Shown one piece after another: positions 17,510 to 27,697 of a DNA stretch of 64,000 bases. The DNA is taken from positions 1 to 64,000 of the forward strand of contig JAKPGA010000022.1 of the NCBI GenBank assembly GCA_029551145.1, read 5' to 3'. The stretch comes from Thermotogota bacterium. Lineage in GTDB: Bacteria; Thermotogota; Thermotogae; Thermotogales; DSM-5069. Numbering within the stretch: the stretch's first letter is position 1; each line of letters starts with the position of its first letter. A program made the translations under genes and the position numbers. Below the pieces are notes generated by a model. It was not told the origin of the DNA. It saw nothing but the letters and a program-made list of their open reading frames with translations, and made no database searches.

Positions 17510-19879
17510 TCATTTCCTTTTTCTCTTTTTCTTTTGCACGACCTTACCTTCAGCCAACTGTTTGGCCCTTTTCAAAGCTTTGACAACCTGATCGTTCACC
17601 GAGCCACTTTGATATGACCCAGAACGAGTTATTTTACCAGCCTTTCTGCCTGTCAAGATCTCTATGGCTTCGTCTACATGTTCTACAGCCCAGATGTGGA
17701 ACGCCCCGCTTTTTATGTCCTCCAAGACCTCGTCTTTGAGTATGAGGTTTTTCAGATTTGCCTTTGGTATAATTACGCCTTGATTTGCTGTCAGGCCCCG
17801 CAACTTGCATGCCCTGTGAAAACCTTCAACCTTCTCAGTTACCCCGCCAACCGGTTGTACCTCTCCATGTTGATTCATAGAACCTGTCACGGCTATCTCC
17901 TGATTTATCGGTATCTTAGCGATTGCGCTTATGAGTGCGACGACCTCGGCGATAGAGGCACTGTCTCCTTCGATCATTCCATATACCTGCTCGAAACTGA
18001 GCGAGGCACTTATAGAAAGAGGAACGTGTTGTGCATATCGTTCTCCGAAGAAACCTTCGATCGTCAAAACAGCCTTACTATGAATTTTACCGCTTAGATC
18101 AGCCTCTCTTTGTATATCGACAACACCAGGTTTGCCTAAATGAACTCTTGCCGTTATCTTCACAGGAATTCCGAAACTGTGATCAGCAAGATCAAAAACC
18201 GTTAATCCATTGACTTGGCCTATTTTCCTTCCTGTTGTTTCAACCATCAGATCGTGCGCCCTTATTTGTGAATCATACTTGAGCTGAATCAAATTGACTC
18301 TCTCTTCCATTTGTTCTATCGCATTTTTCACATCTTCCTCGCGAACGACCTTGTGGTTGTCCCTGGACGCTATGCTACATGCCTCTCTTATCAATCCGCT
18401 TATTTCTCCAAACCTGACGGAAAGTTTTTCCTTGTCCGAAGCGAGTCTTGCGGAATACCAGAGTACTTTTTCCACAGCATTTCTATCAAGGTGTGATAAC
18501 TGATATCTGCAACAAGTTGACGAGACAAACCCAAGGTACTTCCTAATGTTTTCTTCGTTTACATCAAGCTCCCAGTCAAACTCACTCTTTATCCTGAACA
18601 ACTTTCTGACATCTTCATCGTAGGTGTACATCAAATAGTAAAGCCTTGGAGATGCAATCAGAAAAACCTTGACATTCAGTGGTATTGGCTGAGGCCTTAG
18701 GGAGACTATGTTTGAGAATCCAAGTGCACTCTCCAGGTTCTCAATGGATATCTCCTCAGACAGAAGTGCTCTTTTAAGATATTCCCAAGCATACGGATTT
18801 CTGAGCAGGCTCTCCGCTTCGAGTATCAAGAATCCACCATTTGCCCGATGCAATGCCCCGGCTTTTATGAATGTAAAATCTGTGAAGAGCATCCCACTTC
18901 GACTGTAGTATTCAACCTTTCCTGCCAAATTAGAATAGGTCGGGTTTCTTTCGTATACCACAGGTGCACCTGCAGTATGTGAATTGTCCACTATCAAATT
19001 CACCGAGTACCTTTTTTTGTAAAGCTGCCTTATTTCAGCTTCTTCGCTTCTCAAATCAGTCAGGTTGTTGAGTATGTCATTTTCAACATCTGTCAAGTAC
19101 TGAACCACATCGTAGTTTGAGTCATACTGCTTTCTCATCTCATCGAAAAGCGCCCCGATTGTGAACAGTGCAGCGTATTTGTCCAGTTCCCTGAGTCTAT
19201 CTTTGTATTCCCGATCGAGTTTCCTCGACTTGTAAAGTGTACCTTCTATTATATGCTTGAGTTTCCTGCTGTTTTCACTGAAGACTTGCTTTACATCTTC
19301 CGGTAAGGAATCCAGCACCTCTTGCGTGACAGGCTTTCCATCGTAGATTGGGACGCTCACAACCCCCGTCGGAGTCAGTTGAACCGAGAAGCCAAGTTCC
19401 TTTGCCTTCTGCTGTAACTCCTCCCACAGCTGACTTTTCTTGCTCATGTAGTCATCTTCCAGCTCGGACTTTTTCGCCGCATAATCTTCACTCTCAAATA
19501 TTTTCTCAATGGACTCGATCACTTCCTCTGAAAGTTTCTGCATATCGGATTTGAACTGTGAGCCTTTCCCAGGGTCGAGAGAAATGGCTCTTGGTTCAGA
19601 TGGATTAGAGAAATTATAGACATACACCCAGTCGTTGGGAGTAGCCATCTTAGTTGCCTCTTTTTCAAGAAAGGACGTCACAAAACTTCTCCTGCCAGTC
19701 CCTGGCATACCGACAACGAATACATTGAATCCCTTTTCATTTATTTTCAGTGCTTCTTCAACTGCCTTCTTTGCCTTTTCTTGTCCTATGAATCCTTCTA
19801 TTGGCTCAAGTTCTGCACTTGTGTTAAAATCGGGCAGATATGGACATTTGTAAACCAGATCTTCATGATTTACCTTCAC
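17510..19879 (-). CDS. Lon-like ATP-dependent protease (AAA_32 / S16 family)
   Basis: 789 residues. The N-terminal part begins like AAA_32/LonB-related proteases (PLEPIEGFIGQEKAKKAVEEAL), and its P-loop reads GMPGTGRRSF, with Arg where most ATPases have Lys. A helical insertion rich in Lys/Glu follows, then an AAA core containing NGGFLILEAESLLRNPYAWEYLKRAL. The C-terminal S16 protease domain has the catalytic serine in EGDSASIAEVVALISA and the catalytic lysine in GGVTEKVEGFHRACKLRG. Start chosen at GTG 19879, eight bases after GAGGAG; GTG 19888 overlaps that SD. It ends in a Lys/Arg-rich tail. Likely a cytosolic quality-control protease. Confidence 0.9.
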   Translation of the reverse strand: MKVNHEDLVYKCPYLPDFNTSAELEPIEGFIGQEKAKKAVEEALKINEKGFNVFVVGMPGTGRRSFVTSFLEKEATKMATPNDWVYVYNFSNPSEPRAISLDPGKGSQFKSDMQKLSEEVIESIEKIFESEDYAAKKSELEDDYMSKKSQLWEELQQKAKELGFSVQLTPTGVVSVPIYDGKPVTQEVLDSLPEDVKQVFSENSRKLKHIIEGTLYKSRKLDREYKDRLRELDKYAALFTIGALFDEMRKQYDSNYDVVQYLTDVENDILNNLTDLRSEEAEIRQLYKKRYSVNLIVDNSHTAGAPVVYERNPTYSNLAGKVEYYSRSGMLFTDFTFIKAGALHRANGGFLILEAESLLRNPYAWEYLKRALLSEEISIENLESALGFSNIVSLRPQPIPLNVKVFLIASPRLYYLMYTYDEDVRKLFRIKSEFDWELDVNEENIRKYLGFVSSTCCRYQLSHLDRNAVEKVLWYSARLASDKEKLSVRFGEISGLIREACSIASRDNHKVVREEDVKNAIEQMEERVNLIQLKYDSQIRAHDLMVETTGRKIGQVNGLTVFDLADHSFGIPVKITARVHLGKPGVVDIQREADLSGKIHSKAVLTIEGFFGERYAQHVPLSISASLSFEQVYGMIEGDSASIAEVVALISAIAKIPINQEIAVTGSMNQHGEVQPVGGVTEKVEGFHRACKLRGLTANQGVIIPKANLKNLILKDEVLEDIKSGAFHIWAVEHVDEAIEILTGRKAGKITRSGSYQSGSVNDQVVKALKRAKQLAEGKVVQKKKRKRK

Positions 19880-19901
19880 ACTGTTCACTCCTCACAATCG
19901 A

Positions 19902-20099
19902 TTATGAAGAACACCCACTGCATCCTGAACAGTTACCTGATGAGCAGGAAGAACTCCCGTGGCTTTTTACCTGAATTCTTGGCAACTGCTTTGTCATCTT
20001 TTCACCACATTCAGGGCATTTTGGATCTTGGTCTTTCATGCTCATAAGCATTTTGTATTCCTTCTTACACTTTTCGCAATAATAACGATAGATCGGCAT
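19902..20099 (-). CDS. FmdB-type zinc ribbon protein
   Basis: 65 residues. It starts MPIYRYYCEKCKKEYKMLMSMKDQDPKCPECGEKMTKQLPRI, the FmdB/CxxC_CxxC_SSSS family pattern with two CxxC knuckles for one zinc. The tail is the family's Ser/Gly/Cys-rich string. Role unknown; the name comes from a putative regulator next to formamidase genes. It lies between glmS and the Lon-like gene on the same strand. Confidence 0.88.
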   Translation of the reverse strand: MPIYRYYCEKCKKEYKMLMSMKDQDPKCPECGEKMTKQLPRIQVKSHGSSSCSSGNCSGCSGCSS

Positions 20100-20110
20100 A
20101 AAGCACCTCC

Positions 20111-21907
20111 TCAGTCAACAGTTATTGTTTTAGATAGATTTCTTGGCAGATCTGGGTTCTTTCCATTCTTGATCGAGAGATGATAGGCAAGAAGCTGCAG
20201 AGGAACAACAGCAACAAAAGGCGAGAGATACCACGGGCAATCTGGATATTCGATGATCTTAGTAGCATTTGAGAAGATCTCCTCAGATCTGTTACTCAAC
20301 ACTATGGCAAGACCCCTTCGACATGTCACTTCGTTTATGTGTGAGATAATTACATTTGCCTGCGCACTGTGTGTGACGAAGAATACTGGACAGTTTTCAT
20401 CAACCGATGAAAGAGGTCCATGCTTGAATTCAGATGAAAATAGCCCTTCAAAATGGTTATAAACGACCTCCTTTATTTTCAATGCCCCTTCAAGAGCAAT
20501 TCCGTGAGTTATACCATATCCCAGCATGTACGAATTTGAGAAATCTATTTGCGAGTTGACCAGTTCGTGTATTTGAGGCTCGCTCATCTGCAGAGCATTT
20601 CTTATGAGATCGGGAATTGTCCTTATATCTTTGAGATACTGATCATCGAAACTCATCTTAGAGGCAAGATAGTAAAATGTTGCAAGTTGATTCACAAAAG
20701 TCTTCGTTGCCGGCACAGAGATTTCCAATTCGCAACACAAAGGTATATTCAGAAGACTCCTCATCATCACCGTTGAGCCCATCACATTCACTATCGACAG
20801 GATCGTTGTTTTTCCCTCAATAGCGTTAAGCACATTGATTACGTCCTTTGTTTCGCCACTTTGCGACACAAGGATAACTACGTCTTCCTGCCTTATAGAA
20901 TCTGCGTAGTTTTCTATGAATCTCCCCGCTTCACATGCTATTGCCACTTTTTTCGCCAATTTGTTGAACAAATAGCTCCCAACAAGTGACGCGTGGTATG
21001 AACTACCTGCTCCGACTAAGAAAAGGTGTCTTGCCTTAGATATGATATTCACGTATCGACTGAGATCCATGTCGAATTTTAGAAATTGGAGCAAAGCAGA
21101 AACCCTCTCAGGCTGTTCGTAGATTTCCTTTATCATGTAATGCTCATAATGGAGCTTTGAGGTCGCTTCAGAAGATATGTCCATAATTTGAGGTTCTCTC
21201 TCAATTGGATCTCCTGACTGCAGGCTACGGATTGTGAAGTTATCCCATGTGAATTCCACATATTCGCCATCACGCAACGGCACTATTCTCCTTGTCAGTG
21301 GGATGATAGATGGCAAATCTGAAGATACGCAGACAAAGTCCTTTCCAATTCCCAAATACAGTGACGACCCACGTTTAATGCAATACATCTTTTCGTCGTC
21401 TGCACGCGCAATGACGCACGCAAAATCTCCTTTTAACAGTTCCGAAGCCTTTCTGATCGCTAAGTTCATGTCTCTATACTGGTCATAGAATTTCTCTATC
21501 GCATGAACAACGATCTCACCATCATTCTCGCTTCTTACAGTATGTCCTTCGTCGAGAAAGAGTTTTCTTAGCTGAAGTGTGTTCACAATATTGCCGTTGT
21601 GAGCTCCTACCATGTCTTTGTCACAATCATAATGGGGTTGCGCGTTTTTCTGTGATGGCACACCAAAAGTAGCCCATCTCAACTGGGCTATTCCTTTAAA
21701 ACCCTTGAGTTCGTTGAAATTCAATCTCTCACTCACTTCATCGACTATTCCAACGTCTTTACGAAGTTCTATTCCGCCATCTTTGCTAATCACAGAGATC
21801 CCAACAGAATCATAACCTCTGTAAACTAATCTGCGCGCAGCATCGGTCAATATTTCTCCAAGGTTCTCGTTCTGTTCTTTATAGACGATTCCAAACACTC
21901 CACACAC
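20111..21907 (-). CDS. glmS: Glutamine-fructose-6-phosphate aminotransferase (isomerizing)
   Basis: Makes glucosamine-6-phosphate for peptidoglycan. After start-Met removal, Cys2 is the N-terminal nucleophile (CGVFGIVYKEQ), so the start must be the GTG at 21907, preceded by GGAGGG; the longer ORF-track start is ruled out. The glutaminase part continues with GYDSVGISV, LRWATFGVPSQKNAQPHYD and GAHNGNIVN. Two SIS domains follow (FLVGAGSSYHASLVGSYLFN...LVSQSGETKDVINVL and the second from about residue 450), with EFKHGPLSSVDENCPVFFV. The product has 598 residues. It is divergent from the dehydratase-type pair. Confidence 0.95.
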   Translation of the reverse strand: MCGVFGIVYKEQNENLGEILTDAARRLVYRGYDSVGISVISKDGGIELRKDVGIVDEVSERLNFNELKGFKGIAQLRWATFGVPSQKNAQPHYDCDKDMVGAHNGNIVNTLQLRKLFLDEGHTVRSENDGEIVVHAIEKFYDQYRDMNLAIRKASELLKGDFACVIARADDEKMYCIKRGSSLYLGIGKDFVCVSSDLPSIIPLTRRIVPLRDGEYVEFTWDNFTIRSLQSGDPIEREPQIMDISSEATSKLHYEHYMIKEIYEQPERVSALLQFLKFDMDLSRYVNIISKARHLFLVGAGSSYHASLVGSYLFNKLAKKVAIACEAGRFIENYADSIRQEDVVILVSQSGETKDVINVLNAIEGKTTILSIVNVMGSTVMMRSLLNIPLCCELEISVPATKTFVNQLATFYYLASKMSFDDQYLKDIRTIPDLIRNALQMSEPQIHELVNSQIDFSNSYMLGYGITHGIALEGALKIKEVVYNHFEGLFSSEFKHGPLSSVDENCPVFFVTHSAQANVIISHINEVTCRRGLAIVLSNRSEEIFSNATKIIEYPDCPWYLSPFVAVVPLQLLAYHLSIKNGKNPDLPRNLSKTITVD

Positions 21908-21923
21908 GTTTTTCCCTCCAAGC

Positions 21924-21952
21924 TTTATCACGTCTACAAAATATTGTATACT
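21924..21952 (+). promoter_or_regulatory. Candidate promoter of the dehydratase-type operon
   Basis: TTTATC (21924-21929), 17-base spacer, TATACT (21947-21952), 27 bases before the start ATG 21980. The -35 is weak and the -10 good. It lies in the short intergenic space shared with divergent glmS. Confidence 0.4.
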
Positions 21953-21979
21953 GTTTTTTGGCAATTTTCGGAGGTGAGC

Positions 21980-23224
21980 ATGAGCAAGAAAAGTGTCGGA
22001 TTTGGAAGGATTTTGAGAAAATACTCTCACAAACCTGCAACAGTTAGGACTCTGCTCAGACTGGGTCTTAGCGCTGAACTCACCAGAAGAAGGATAGTTG
22101 CCCTTTCAAAAAACACTTTCACAAGCTGGACCGATTATCTCGCTTTGGATGCCGTCTGTGGTGCTGTGAATGGTAAGAAAACGGCTTGGGTGAACATGTT
22201 CTTCCCGGTCGAAATCCTGTTCGCCTTCGGTTTGAACTGTGTTTCAGCAGAAGGCCTTTCCGGTATGTTTGCCTCTATGTTCCTGGAAGATCTGGCGATC
22301 AATAAGGCTGAGGCATTTGGGATCTGTAGGAACCTTTGCACTTTTCATAGAACAGGAATTGGAATATCACTTCTCAATGTTCTACCAAAACCACTACTTG
22401 TTGGAACCACAAACGTCTTATGCGATGGAAATATCCCAGTCTTTACGACTTATTCATCATTGAACTCGATACCTCTATACGCAATCGATGTTCCAAGAGA
22501 AGACAATCCGCAAAACCAGTCTTATCTCACCAAACAACTTGAGAAGACAATTTATTCACTGGAAAATCAACTCAAGAAAAGGTTCAATTACTCAAAATTC
22601 CAGCAAATCCTTATGATGGAGAAAGAATCATTGGATATGCTCATGGAAGAATATCCAAAACTCTGTGAGAACCCAATCTCAATGGAACTTTATCAGCACG
22701 TAAACGTATTGTACGCCCTTCATCTGAGACCATATCAGTTGTTGAACGCAGCCAAGGCACTTTCAGAAGAAAGAAAACCATCGAAAGACGACAAAACAAG
22801 ACTGCTTTGGCTTCATCTTGCGCCTTACTATGACAACGATCTGTACAGTATCTTTGGAAATAATTCTCGATTTCTAATTGCGACAAGCGAGTTCGAGTGG
22901 GACTGGTTCTACTGGAAACCAGATCCACAAAGACCTATTGAATCTCTGGCACAGAAACTTTTGAGAAACCCTGAGGTAGGAGACCTTTCAAAGAGGGCTG
23001 CTTTTGTGACAAAACTCGCAAGCGATTTCAAAGTGCAAGGTGTAGTACACTTCAGTCATTGGGGCTGTAAACAATCCTCAGGGTCGATTTTTCTTCTCAA
23101 AGAGAAATTCGAACAGCTCGGCATACCTTTCCTCTCACTGGACGGCGATGCCGTTGATCACACCAACCAGTCATCTGCCCAGTACAGGACAAGAGTAGAG
23201 GCTTTCCTGGAGATGATAAAATGA
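21980..23224 (+). CDS. 2-hydroxyacyl-CoA dehydratase / double-cubane cluster family protein
   Basis: A 414-residue HgdB/BcrC-family protein. Recognisable parts are the substrate/cluster domain opening WVNMFFPVEILFAFGLNCVSAEGLSGMFAS, conserved cysteines in FGICRNLCTFH and TNVLCDGN, and the C-terminal VVHFSHWGCKQSSGSIFLLKEKFEQLGIPFLSLDGDAVD. These proteins hold Fe-S clusters and receive low-potential electrons from an ATP-driven activator, which is encoded next in the same operon. No acyl-CoA pathway genes are nearby, so a true 2-hydroxyacyl-CoA dehydratase is less likely than a double-cubane-type reductase; this is inference. Start at ATG 21980 after GGAGGTGAGC; overlaps the next gene (ATGA). 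Confidence 0.85.
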   Translation: MSKKSVGFGRILRKYSHKPATVRTLLRLGLSAELTRRRIVALSKNTFTSWTDYLALDAVCGAVNGKKTAWVNMFFPVEILFAFGLNCVSAEGLSGMFASMFLEDLAINKAEAFGICRNLCTFHRTGIGISLLNVLPKPLLVGTTNVLCDGNIPVFTTYSSLNSIPLYAIDVPREDNPQNQSYLTKQLEKTIYSLENQLKKRFNYSKFQQILMMEKESLDMLMEEYPKLCENPISMELYQHVNVLYALHLRPYQLLNAAKALSEERKPSKDDKTRLLWLHLAPYYDNDLYSIFGNNSRFLIATSEFEWDWFYWKPDPQRPIESLAQKLLRNPEVGDLSKRAAFVTKLASDFKVQGVVHFSHWGCKQSSGSIFLLKEKFEQLGIPFLSLDGDAVDHTNQSSAQYRTRVEAFLEMIK

Positions 23225-24912
23225 TCGTTTACAATTGTCCGTTGGTCCCATTTGAGTTCTTCAAGGCACTTGGCATACAATCTCGAAGAATCGAAAACAC
23301 TGGTTGTGAATTCGATAGACTCAGCCCGAACCTGTGTTCTTTGTGCAGAAGATCTGTAGCTTCCATTGACAAGAATGATGTCCTCGTGTGGATCGATTCC
23401 TGTGATTCGAGTAGAAGAACATCAGATTTTCTTAAACTGACGAACAAGATTTTCGAACTTCATGTTCCAGTGACTTCCGATGAAGAAGCCGTTTCGAGAC
23501 TGTCGGACGACTTGAAAATACTCTGGAGATCTTTGAAAGCTGTGTTTGGTAACGTCAGCGATGAAAAACTTTACGAGGTACACAGTGACTTTCAAAAGCA
23601 AATGGCGTTACTTGAAAAAACTCTGAGAGAGGACTTGAATGAGGCAAAAAGACTGTACGAACAGATAATATCTGAAAAATGGGTAGGTTCCACACAACGT
23701 AGAGGTAAACCCATTTTGATTCTGGGTGCTCCCGTAGAGGAGAACATAGTTAAGATAATTGAAGAAAGCGGTGGATATGCCATAAATGGAACTTGTTCAG
23801 GTCCCTATTCGATGATTTCACAAATACCTGACAGAAGTAATGTGTTCAAGAACATTGCATACCGAATTTTGAACAAGAAACTCGTATGCATGAGATCGGC
23901 CTTCAAGAGGGATATATCCAAATTGATAGACACAACAAAACCAGAAGCGATAGTCCTGCACACGATAAAGTTCTGTGATTTCTACAGCTTTGACGAAAAG
24001 GAATTGCGAAAAACCAAGATTCCATTTGTCGTTGTAGAAGATGATCTAACCTCTCTTGCCAATGCTCAGATGAAGACGCGAATTGAGGCGTTGATAGAAC
24101 TCTTGAGTCACCAAGAGAATGGCATCCCAGAAAGATTCGAGTTGTTCGTTGGAATCGACAGTGGCTCAACGACCACCAAGATCGTCGTTCTTGATGCACA
24201 GGCAAAACCTTTGTACAAGAATACTGTGAAAACAGGTGCTTATCCAGTTTTGACAGCAAAAGGGCTGTACGAAGAGGTGCTGGCGAAATTCAAAGTGCCA
24301 CGTTCCAAAATCTATCTTGTGTCAACTGGTTATGGCAGAGCGTCACTTGATTTCGCAAATGAGCGCGTAACTGAGATCACTTGTCACGCCAAAGGTGTTC
24401 ATTTTTTCTTGCCAAAAGTCAAGACAATAATCGATATCGGTGGACAAGACAGCAAGGTCATAAGGGTTGAGGATGGTCAAGTCGTCGAGTTTGCCATGAA
24501 CGATAAATGCGCTGCTGGTACAGGTAGATTTCTTGAAGTCATGGCAAATATTCTTGATACACCCCTCCAGAAGATAGGCAAGTTATCGCTGGAACACAAA
24601 AATGAAGTCGATATCAGCAGTGTCTGTACTGTCTTCGCCGAATCGGAAGTAGTCTCGCTCAGGGCCTCGGGACATACAAGAGAAGACATACTCTACGCAG
24701 TCCACAAAGCCATCGCAAAGCGAGTCGGCACGATGTATGAACGAATAAAAGGTACACAACCTGTGGCTTTGACTGGTGGCGTCGCGCTTAACGAAGGACT
24801 CAAGGTTGCCCTCGAAAGAGTTCTCAATATCGAGATTCAAATCCCACCTGAGCCAGTCTTAACTGGTGCTTTCGGAGCGGCGGTCATAGGCTATTGGGCG
24901 AACCGGCAATGA
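23221..24912 (+). CDS. Fusion of a dehydratase-like domain with a HgdC-type ATP-dependent activator
   Basis: 563 residues in two parts. Residues 1-290 look like a second, diverged HgdA/HgdB-like subunit: NCPLVPFEFFKALGIQSRRIENTGCEFDRLSPNLCSLCRRS and VLVWIDSCDSSRRTSDFL, with several cysteines. From about residue 308 comes a full activator ATPase of BadF/BadG/HgdC type: FVGIDSGSTTTKIVVLDAQAKPLY, IDIGGQDSKVI, the cluster cysteines in MNDKCAAGTGRFLEVMA and DISSVCTVFAESEVVS, and the C-terminal ALTGGVALNEGLKVAL. The activator domain would form a homodimer bridged by one [4Fe-4S] cluster and drive electrons into its partner. Its 3' end overlaps ispE by 29 bases on the other strand. Confidence 0.85.
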   Translation: MIVYNCPLVPFEFFKALGIQSRRIENTGCEFDRLSPNLCSLCRRSVASIDKNDVLVWIDSCDSSRRTSDFLKLTNKIFELHVPVTSDEEAVSRLSDDLKILWRSLKAVFGNVSDEKLYEVHSDFQKQMALLEKTLREDLNEAKRLYEQIISEKWVGSTQRRGKPILILGAPVEENIVKIIEESGGYAINGTCSGPYSMISQIPDRSNVFKNIAYRILNKKLVCMRSAFKRDISKLIDTTKPEAIVLHTIKFCDFYSFDEKELRKTKIPFVVVEDDLTSLANAQMKTRIEALIELLSHQENGIPERFELFVGIDSGSTTTKIVVLDAQAKPLYKNTVKTGAYPVLTAKGLYEEVLAKFKVPRSKIYLVSTGYGRASLDFANERVTEITCHAKGVHFFLPKVKTIIDIGGQDSKVIRVEDGQVVEFAMNDKCAAGTGRFLEVMANILDTPLQKIGKLSLEHKNEVDISSVCTVFAESEVVSLRASGHTREDILYAVHKAIAKRVGTMYERIKGTQPVALTGGVALNEGLKVALERVLNIEIQIPPEPVLTGAFGAAVIGYWANRQ

Positions 24913-25711
24913 ATTTGTATCTTCCACCTGTGCGGTGAACGGAGAAGACACAAGAACCTGTACCAGTCATCATTGCGATTATTGGATTTTCGGTCCACGC
25001 TTTGTCAAGATTATTCTTTACCTCTGCGTGTTCAGCACAGACCATCTTCTGAAAGATATTGTAGGACAAAGATCTTACTCCGTGCAGATCCGCAATTCTG
25101 TAAGCCTCATACAGTTCTTCAACTGGTTTGGGTCCTTTATTGTACATGTCTTCAGTTAGTTTCTGATACATGAGTGCGGTTGAAATGCTGACCTGTGAAC
25201 AGAAAAGATTCAAGCTGTAACCTGTTATCGGTTCAAGAAAAGTAATCTTTTCTCCTTTTCCTTCAACAAGAGCGGTCCCACCTCTCAAAAGAAACGGAAC
25301 ATCAGAACCAACTCGTTCAGCGATCTGCATCATTGCTTCGTCTGACATATTGAGAATCCTTGCAAGAAACCTAATAGTTGCTGCTGCATCGGCGCTGCCT
25401 CCACCAAGACCCGAACCCATCGGTATATTCTTGAACAGTCTCACTTTCAGACCAAAATCAATTTTATAGTATTCAGAAGCGATTCTATAAGCCTTCTCTA
25501 TCAAATTCATTCCCATGATATTCGCATGGGTTTGTATTGTGATCTTTCCTGGCTCATCTGTCATATGAAACTCGATTAGATCGTACAAGTCTATCGTTTG
25601 GAAAAGTCCTACGATATTGTGATAACCATCATCTCTTTTTGAGAGCACATCAAGGTATAAATTTACTTTTGCATAAGCTCTCTCAGTTTCAACAAGGTGA
25701 GGTATGACCAT
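24884..25711 (-). CDS. ispE: 4-diphosphocytidyl-2-C-methyl-D-erythritol kinase
   Basis: GHMP kinase of the MEP isoprenoid pathway; phosphorylates the 2-hydroxyl of CDP-ME. The N-terminus is AYAKVNLYLDVLSKRDDGYHNIVGLFQTIDLYD, the ATP-binding loop NIPMGSGLGGGSADAAATIRFLA, and the C-terminal GHMP motif MMTGTGSCVFS. I chose ATG 25711 (MVIPHLVETERAYAK) as the last start before the conserved core; it lies inside the end of the upstream NUDIX gene (49-base overlap in another frame). The product has about 275 residues, normal for IspE. Confidence 0.92.
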   Translation of the reverse strand: MVIPHLVETERAYAKVNLYLDVLSKRDDGYHNIVGLFQTIDLYDLIEFHMTDEPGKITIQTHANIMGMNLIEKAYRIASEYYKIDFGLKVRLFKNIPMGSGLGGGSADAAATIRFLARILNMSDEAMMQIAERVGSDVPFLLRGGTALVEGKGEKITFLEPITGYSLNLFCSQVSISTALMYQKLTEDMYNKGPKPVEELYEAYRIADLHGVRSLSYNIFQKMVCAEHAEVKNNLDKAWTENPIIAMMTGTGSCVFSVHRTGGRYKFIAGSPNSL

Positions 25712-26253
25712 CCCTCCATATTTTGTTCGATTCCACTTAGCTGGTCCAAAGACTCCCACGTGTACTCAAACATGTCTGGTTCGTTAAGTCCTTCAAAGAT
25801 AACTTGGGCCAGATACAGAAGGCCAACATGCACTCGACTAACCGAAGAGGCAAGATCGTTTATTAGTCCGATGTAGTTCAGACTCACTATCTGAGCTTTG
25901 ACTTCTTCGTCTATCTCCCTTTTCATGCCATTCAAGAATGCCTGCCAAGGGTGTAAGCCATCCTCGAGCCTCACATGACCACCTACACCGATCGAGTACT
26001 TGTTGTGAAGTCTTTTTTCACCTTGATTTTCTGTTCTGCGTAGAAGAAGTATTTCATCACCGCTCTGCATGACCACATATGGTATAACCTGTCTGAAGTT
26101 CTCATCATATTCAACAAGATCACGCTTAATGAATCTCCCTTTCTTCTCAATTACTCTCTTAATTTGTTCCAGTTCAACCACAATTACACCTGTCTTGTTA
26201 TCAGTTAAATTGTCAACCTCGTAGCTTGGGATCACTAAAACGCTTTCTTGCAA
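25663..26253 (-). CDS. NUDIX-family protein (COG4112-like)
   Basis: 196 residues starting at TTG after AAAGGGGGAC. The middle carries a NUDIX fold: QVIPYVVMQSGDEILLLRRTENQGEKRLHNKYSIGVGGHVRLEDG and the NUDIX helix region FLNGMKREIDEEVKA, which supplies the REIDEEV metal ligands. The segment before it (VLVIPSYEVDNL...KGRFIKRDLVEYDENFRQ) matches predicted NUDIX phosphoesterases of the COG4112 type. Substrate unknown; a nucleotide derivative is probable for the superfamily. It sits between tdk and ispE in a tight run. Confidence 0.82.
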   Translation of the reverse strand: MQESVLVIPSYEVDNLTDNKTGVIVVELEQIKRVIEKKGRFIKRDLVEYDENFRQVIPYVVMQSGDEILLLRRTENQGEKRLHNKYSIGVGGHVRLEDGLHPWQAFLNGMKREIDEEVKAQIVSLNYIGLINDLASSVSRVHVGLLYLAQVIFEGLNEPDMFEYTWESLDQLSGIEQNMEGWSYLTLLKLRELMQK

Positions 26254-26266
26254 GTTAAGTCCCCCT

Positions 26267-27693
<1,427 letters not shown>

Positions 27694-27697
27694 CGTT

